Below the pieces are notes generated by a model. The model had not been told where the DNA came from. It saw nothing but the letters and a program-made list of their open reading frames with translations, and did not search any database. The position numbers and the translations under genes are program-made. Below are positions 57,469 through 64,000 of a DNA stretch of 64,000 nt, in pieces. The DNA is from Cadophora sp. MPI-SDFR-AT-0126 (lineage: Eukaryota > Ascomycota > Leotiomycetes > Helotiales > Ploettnerulaceae): positions 1,674,001 through 1,738,000 of the forward strand of contig JAGMVK010000007.1 of assembly GCA_020747065.1 (NCBI GenBank). Reading direction: 5' to 3'. Positions within the stretch are counted from its first letter, which is position 1. Each line of letters begins with the position of its first letter.

Positions 57469-60400
57469 CAATCTACATATCGCTTATGCGAGTTTTACGA
57501 GAATGAATGTTGTACATGAGGATATCATGGGCTCTGCATGCTTGTGATATAGCTAAATCAGATCCGCGCTTTCTCAATGGCTCGCAGTGTTACACCCGCA
57601 AAATCATGTGCAAGGATAGGGATGGACAGGTGACAGTATGCTTTCTATCTTTGCCAAGTGGACCCTACTTCCGGGTTTGTTGCAAGTCCAACATCATCTC
57701 GAAAATACTGCGGCTGAATGAGGCGGCTGTCAAAAGCTCTTCTGCACTCTTCAAAGCACGAAAGTACCAACAGTGTTTCGGCAAATCCAATCAGTACTTC
57801 AACGCATATGATGACCTGCAAGTCGAAAGCCAACTCGGCAAGAGTTCCCCTCGGAGAATTATTACAGTAAGTGCTGTGCTGTACAGTATGCAATACCGCG
57901 ACTGGCTAGGGAGCTTGTCAAGGAAACCAAATGCAGCCAATTATGTGTGTCTTTCGAGCTACACATCTGGCGATCACAGGCCAGCAACTCTCGAATCGGA
58001 TTCACACATGTTCGGGGTTCCCAACGTCACAATGAGCCTCGACAATAGCAAAAGCTAGGTGGAGATTTCAGCAAATGTCTGTTGCCCGATCATCGGTTTG
58101 AAAAGCACCAAGGGAACGGCAATAGTTGTGGCAATTTGGATTTGACTTTGAATTTTCATCTGTTATTAATCCGCATGACTTTTTAGAAGCAGTAGAGTCA
58201 GTCATAGATCTGCAGCATTGACGGAAGGGAGGATCCACGACCGAATCGTGATTTAGTGGGTACTTTCCAGCCCGTCGGTGGGCCAAAGTTCTACAGGCTG
58301 TTCTGGACTTCCCGATCAGCATGTGGGCCGACAGCCAAACTCACCTTGGTGCGAAGCCGTGAGAATTCCGGTCCCCCCACAGTTGTATCGACGTCGCAGT
58401 CACACTATTGACATGCCATGCTCGGACTGACGCTCTGTCAGCCTTTTCGAACAACAGACTTTCGCAGAAACACTGGCGGGTGTTTGCCTTTCTGTAAACC
58501 TTCAAGCTCCTGAGCAGCGCAGCATAGCTAGGTGGCTGATCGCTGAGTTCGATGTGTGGAGCGAGGGGGTTTTCAGCTCAGCAGTGAGGGGAGAACAGAG
58601 CGGATCCCAACACAAATCGCAGTTATTCATGTGAATTGATCCCATACAAATCATACCACATTCGGCAATTCCCAGATTCTGCAGCATGGCATGTGGGATG
58701 TTTTTTTCCCTCCGTTTGTCTTTCAAAACTGTGCTCACAGAGCAACGGGTGGGCTCGTCCCTTTCCTCAACCCTCAGGCATGGACCGAATCCACCGAACC
58801 CAATTCGTTCCTGGCAGGTCAGGATGGCCCGGGCAAACCTTGCCCCAGAGAAACAGGCACAATCCAATCAAGACCCGCCGTCGGGACGTTCAGATGCAGC
58901 TTCCGCGGGCCTTAGACCACGGCGAAAAAGGTGTGCTCGAGGGCTTCAGGGTTTTCACCACACCCTCTCTCGACCCTCCTTCAGGTGCGATGAAGTCATC
59001 CCCCGTGCAATTTGTCGCATTTTCCTACAGTAGCTTCTAGTTACGGCACGTAGTGACCATCGTGAGATGTGCTTGTTGGTTATCGAAACAAAGCGGCGGG
59101 AGGCTTTTTCTGTGTGTGTGTGAAACAGCCAGAATCATCCCAATTGGGTCGCGAACAGATCGTCGGAATTTCTCAGGCAGGTGCAGGTACCCGACGGATG
59201 TCTCAGACGGTGCCTGTGATTTTCACGGCTCTTCGCTGAGCTCATCTTCCTCCTCAAGCCCTCTTCTGGCTTTGATATCCCTCGGGTCTTGACCTTGCTA
59301 TACAGCTGCTCCACGGCTCCACAGCTCCACAGAAAGGTCCACAGCCTGGGAGCTGGAATCCCGTCGAAGACTTTGCGGCAAATTCCTTCTTTCGGCGCCT
59401 CCTCTCCTCGAGTCCTTGTTTCTCTCGCTTTTGAGCTTGCGTTTGCTCCGAAGCAAGCTGGCTCGGCAGGCATGTGGCACTGTGGCAGGCTTCAGATGGG
59501 CTCGCTAAGCATGCCACAACTGTGCCAGCCGTCACCCATCACACAGCACGAGAAGGCGGGAGAGGGAAGCTCGAGGCGCAAGAGTGACGGAATTCAGCCA
59601 TAAACGGCGCGGATATGGACCCGTCGTTTTGTGGTGCAGGGGCGTGATGGAAGGTGCTCAGCGAAGAAGGAACCCTTACCCCCGAGCCCTGCCCCCTACG
59701 CTGGGATTTCTGGAGCTTCTTTCTGCAAGCTCTTATTGGACCATGAGCAGAGTAATACAGGGGGTAAGTTGTCTGTCTTCTAGCCACCGAATCAACTGGA
59801 CAGACATGATGTTGTACTTTGTAAGAGAAAGACAAAGATGTCCGGGTGCAGCTCATGATATCTCCCCAGACTGATCTCATACACCATAGACCACAACTTC
59901 CTAAATGCGATGTTGGGATGGTGGAGAAGTTCTCTCTCAGGCTTCAGGAACATCAGTGAACCACGATTTAACCCGCCCTCGCCATCGCAAGGATTCGCTT
60001 TGGTCGAGCAGGGGCGAAGTGCCAAGAACATGGATAGAAATGGGAAGGCCAGGGAGAGGAGGAGGGACCTCTCGGAGTCTAACCAGCCTAGGTCGACTAG
60101 GGGAAGTTCTCCCGTGCTTGGGCTCCCCAATCCCCAATCGATGGACTACACTGGCGTGAGGGCAGGGCATGAGCATGGGCATGGGCATGGGAGGTGTTCT
60201 TGCGGTACCGTACCGTACAGTACCTTAGCCCAACGGTTACGGTCGAGGATGGATCACAACAGAGCAGCAGTGCAGTCAATGAGTGAGTGTGCTGCACACA
60301 CAAAATCAGTGCCCGTCCCCAACCCACTTCCGTCTGCCCTCTGCTCCCCAATTCTCTCTTCGCTGTCCTCACATTCTCTCCCTCCCTATCACGTCGCATC

Positions 60401-60774
60401 ACGTCGTTCACAGTTTCAATCGCCATTCGTCCAACACTGCAGTGGAAATCCGACATCAAGTGCTGTAAGTGGTGCTCCAAAACAGACCCTGCCTACCCTG
60501 TTTTTACGCGAAGCAAAGTCTGATTGGAGAAAAAAAGTCCTCGCAGCATCACATCGACAACGACGCCCATTCAACTCCCTCCTACGTGGACAATTCGAAA
60601 TCGAGCGACCTATTCCAGCAGACCGTGACCACGTATACTGGGAACACTCGTACCAGCACCTGACTCAAATACAAGTTACCGGATATTCAACGATGCCTGC
60701 ACTTGCGGTATAAGGATGCGACCAGCCACACCTTTCTTCCACCACCAAAGTCACCTAATCAAAACACAACAATC
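57469..60774. other. Intergenic region, 3.3 kb
   Basis: This lies between PNKP and the gene starting at 60775. A 183-codon ATG frame at 57507-58058 begins just 38 nt after the PNKP stop; it has no recognisable domain and I do not call it. Frames in 59.9-60.7 kb overlap in all three plus phases and look like a CT-rich leader. A short CATGGG-like repeat lies at 60165-60191. Confidence 0.35.
60165..60191. repeat. GGGCAT short tandem repeat
   Basis: About four copies of a GCATGG/GCATGA hexamer lie upstream of the 60775 gene, with slight variation in the first copy. It is a likely length polymorphism. In one minus frame it reads as alternating Met/Pro, which is not convincing coding sequence. Confidence 0.75.
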
Positions 60775-62498
60775 ATGAGTCCCAAGCTTAAGCCGCTTCT
60801 GCTTCCGCAGTTGGTAGAGGAGCGGAGGAAGAGGGAGAGCACGTCGGATGCAGAGATTGACCTCGCATCTTCATCATTCTACACGCAGAATTCTTCTGCA
60901 TCCGATATTCCATCTCCAGTAACACCAACTTTCTCAACGCGGGGGCACATGCCATACCCCAGCTCCGCATCCTCAGTTGAGTCCTCATTTCACAACTCGA
61001 CCACCGACAGCCCATCCTCACCTACCTTCATTGGGACAAGAGCCAGCAAGCGATCACTGCCAGATGTTCAAGAAGAGCCGCAAGAGAGAGAGGAGGATTT
61101 CGACATATTCGATGATGAGGACGATCTCTACGATTGTTTGTGTAAGTTGAAACATGGCGGGGTTGTCAACAAACATTGTTTTGAATCGAGAGCTAATGCT
61201 TGTCAATAATTTCAGGCGATAATTATCAATGCGCGCACCGATCAGGGAACATGGCACAAAGTTCCGTCCAATTGTCCGCCAAACCAGAATTCGATTATGA
61301 CTTAGCCGATGGCTTCTTTAGCGATGGGGACTATTCGACTAGTCCGCGAAATAAGAAGCGAAGAGCTGTTGAGTCGCCTCTTACCGGCCTTGCGACAAGA
61401 TTTGGGACGAGATTCCCTTCCTTTTCGCGAAAGTGGAGAATGAGAAAGGGATCAAGTGCGACTTCAATCAGCTCAGAATCCCAGAGAGATAACGCTGCTT
61501 CGCGCGGGCCGTCGAGTCGCTCCTCATCAGTCTCCAATTCAGCACGACAAGCGATAGACAAGTCTTTTGAGGCCCAAATGCCCCCTACTCCGACCAAAAG
61601 TGTCTTTGATGGTCGGGACGAGGCCCCAATGTCAATGGCCGCTCCAATTGACATCGAGAAAGCCAATAGAGAGAGTGGAGATCACGAGGAGGGCTTCGCT
61701 ACAACGCCACTTCTTCCTCCCTTGATGATGGATGCCTCGGCCAATACTAAGCAAATATCGATGCAATCACCACTACAATCGCCTTCTGTCGCTGAAGCCC
61801 ATGATTCGTTCTCCGGATCCGTCACACCAATTGATGCGATAGCCACTCCGCAACTGCCAGGAATGCCTTCACCACCTCTAAGTACTAAACCATCAATATC
61901 TTCATTTCACCGGAGCACTGTGAGCCGCCCAGGCCATCTCGTGCCATCATCCGAAATCCCGCCCATTGTCATCGCCGATCCGAACGACGAGTGGGCGAAC
62001 AAGCTCGGTCATGCAAACTTTACCATCTACCCTGAACCCTACATCCCCGAGAGCTTTGACCTCGATGCCTGTCGACAGCTACGCGCAAACTGGGACCTTG
62101 CCCGTTGTAACTACACGAAACATCTCGTCCGAACTGGCGAGCACTATGGCGTCACCTCCAAGACCTACAAGCTCACAGAACAGAAGTGGGCAGCCATCGA
62201 CGCGACATGGAGACACAACAACGAGATCACCATCACCAATACCGTGGAGAGCGGCAGCGACGCGTTTGCAACCTTGAAACACACGACGCTTGGTGATGGA
62301 AGCAGCAAAAACATCATGACCAAGATTCCATCACTCAACGACCCTCGAAGCGAAGGAAAATTCCCTCAACTGGGCGATGAAGACATCGTCGGACCCATGG
62401 TGCAAGTGGCCGCACAGCTGCAACGCAGCCCAACCAAGAAAGCGAAGCTCTTCAAATTCTTCGCCGAGAAATTTCCTGTCGGATTAGGGCGCTCCTAG
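60775..62498 (+). CDS. Conserved Ser/Pro-rich fungal protein of unknown function
   Basis: Two exons, 60775-61141 and 61216-62498, give 549 residues; the intron splits a cysteine codon in YDCLCDNYQCAHR. ATG 60775 (MSPKLKPLLLPQLVEERRKR) is preferred. The first 115 residues are Ser/Pro-rich and end in a strongly acidic stretch (EEPQEREEDFDIFDDEDDL). A basic segment follows (SPRNKKRRAVESPLTGLATR, then FGTRFPSFSRKWRMRKGSS). The C-terminal 150 residues look folded and conserved-like, with EPYIPESFDLDACRQLRANW, then DLARCNYTKHLVRTGEHYG. No catalytic motif, membrane span or signal peptide is seen. Related entries in filamentous fungi are named only for their proline and serine content. A nuclear or cytoskeletal role could be guessed from composition, but I do not assign one. 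Confidence 0.85.
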
Positions 62499-64000
62499 AA
62501 TTGCGACTTATTTGGACTTATTTTCGCCTTGCCTCACGGCTACTATTCTCATTTTCGTTATCATTGCGAAAAAAGCTCTTGTTTCTGTTGTTCTTGACGA
62601 CCTTGTAACAACGAAACGAACTTTCACGAATCTTACGGCCATTCTGCTTTTTCTTGCGTCAAAGAATTGCACTTCGGAAAGAATGAAAGATACCCCACGC
62701 TCCTTAGCACGCTAGCCTCGATACACTCCTTACTTTTTGGTTATTTCTTTTGAATTCTCGTTTCGTTACGTTTGCGTCACGAACATACGCATCTCTCTCC
62801 GTCGGAGGGCAGATCACCTTAGTGTCTATTTGATAAAGTTTATTTTGTCTTGTTTTTGGTTTTGGTGTTTGGAATGGAAAGAAAATAGCCTGGTGCCTGG
62901 TCTAGATTGGCTGGATTGGGCTCTTAGAAAGGAATACTGGGAAAAGATAAAGGACTGGCGCTTCAGGGCTTTTGTACCGAGAGACACAGAGAAGAAAGAC
63001 GACGTGTATATATTATTGGTCGGGAGGAGAAAAGGAGGAGGAGAATTGGGGAGGTCGAACTGTGAATATGGCGGCTGGTACCTGAGATGCCAATATGGGT
63101 CGTAGGGGAGAGCGCAGTCTAGCGTATTGGTGTGGCAATGTAGATATGGTGCAGCACTGGGGTAGAGAAGACAGACAGTAGAAGAGAAGCAGAAGATATC
63201 AAGAATAAACCGTTAAAGCTCATATGTCTTGTCTCCTAAGTCATTCCAGTTCCTTTGACACCTCACATCGAACTCATGGTGAAGCCCTGGATTATTTCGA
63301 GGTCCTCGGAGGTACTTCTAGGTGTTTGTCTGATGACTTGCAACATCGCTATCACATGTTCCCCCTTCCTTCCTCGCTTTCCTTCCCAACAAATCACCTC
63401 ACCCTTCTTCACACAGCGCGCTCACTTGGCACCAAAGCTCCCAACTTCCCTCCAATATTCACATCTCTTTCCCCTCCCTCCTTCCCAATAAAACGCGTCA
63501 ACTAGTCGAATATGATTCCTCAACCCCGGTCCCTGATGCTCCCTCGCGAAAATGAGCTTGTCGAGAACCCCCCCACCAGTCACAAGCCATGGATTCCTGT
63601 CCTCCCGTCTCGCAAGTTTATCTGAACTGGGTTGTTGAATTTAGAGTTAAGTACTTTTGATATCGGGTTGGACTTGCTTCTCGTGGTGTTTGCGTGGTCG
63701 CCATACGCGATGCTGGAGTGGATTGAGGGCGGATGCATAGTACGGTTGCGTTAGGATGTAGGAGTTGTAATCGTGCTGCAACGGCAGGTATGGCGACGTA
63801 GTGAAGCTCTGATCCCAAAAAGGACTATCACGTCCGATGATACATCTGACATTTACATGCGCGGGACCCAGGCGAGCCAGGCTATATTTGTTCTCTCGCT
63901 AATGTAACCTTGAAGCGAGCACTTCAGGGATTAAGCGACCTTACTTGATCAACTAATGAAGCCCCAAAGATTTCCATTGTAGAGAGTAGACTGAAGCATC
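62499..64000. other. 3' flank and end of window
   Basis: The first few hundred bases are probably the T-rich 3' untranslated region of the preceding gene. The remainder holds only short frames with no recognisable product. Any gene here would have to start beyond 64000 or be very small. Confidence 0.35.

Noticed and set aside
59910..60713. 267-codon plus frame upstream of the Ser/Pro-rich gene
   Set aside because: It overlaps other open phases in a CT-rich, repeat-containing leader and has no domain or codon pattern like its neighbours.

Overview
The window is nuclear DNA from a filamentous ascomycete (Pezizomycotina, perhaps Leotiomycetes; the class is a guess). The reasons are many short introns (mostly 46-110 nt) with GT(A/G)(A/T)GT donors and CTAAC/CTGAC-like branch sites close to the AG, and single-copy eukaryotic genes including SOG2, SOK1, NDC1, TAF13, a syntaxin of the PEP12 type and a PNGase-A-like amidase. 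Genes lie on both strands with no operons. I saw no rRNA, tRNA, transposon or CRISPR array.

Layout. 241-5962 (+) is a giant low-complexity protein with repeated Arg/Ser and Gly/Ala patches. 7949-9775 (+) is a nine-exon zinc CDF transporter. 10617-11999 (-) and 15783-17675 (-) are two secreted PLC-like phosphodiesterases that flank a SUR7-family membrane protein at 13573-14682 (+). A 4.9-kb gene-poor stretch follows. Then come a small conserved fungal protein (22622-23026) and a PNGase-A-like glycoamidase (23111-25450). A housekeeping block holds ribosomal protein uS12 (26236-26803, -), a coiled-coil protein (27277-28116), KSH1 (28339-28741, -), TAF13 (29480-29980) with an overlapping upstream ORF, and a DMT-family transporter (31103-32714).

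After a 5.7-kb spacer with tetranucleotide repeats come SOK1 (38461-40436), SOG2 (42056-45061, -), ACH1 acetyl-CoA hydrolase/CoA-transferase (46237-48316, -), PEP12 (49019-49892, -) divergent from NDC1 (50231-52233), a Zn-cluster regulator with an in-frame TAG (52598-54628, -) divergent from the DNA-end repair enzyme PNKP (55522-57468, ten exons), and a conserved Ser/Pro-rich protein (60775-62498).

I rebuilt exon structures by hand from splice consensus and reading phase. No clearly new multi-gene system is visible. The items most worth checking are the dual-frame overlap upstream of and through TAF13, the single in-frame stop in an otherwise intact regulator gene, the frame-critical KSH1 intron, and the repeat architecture of the first protein.
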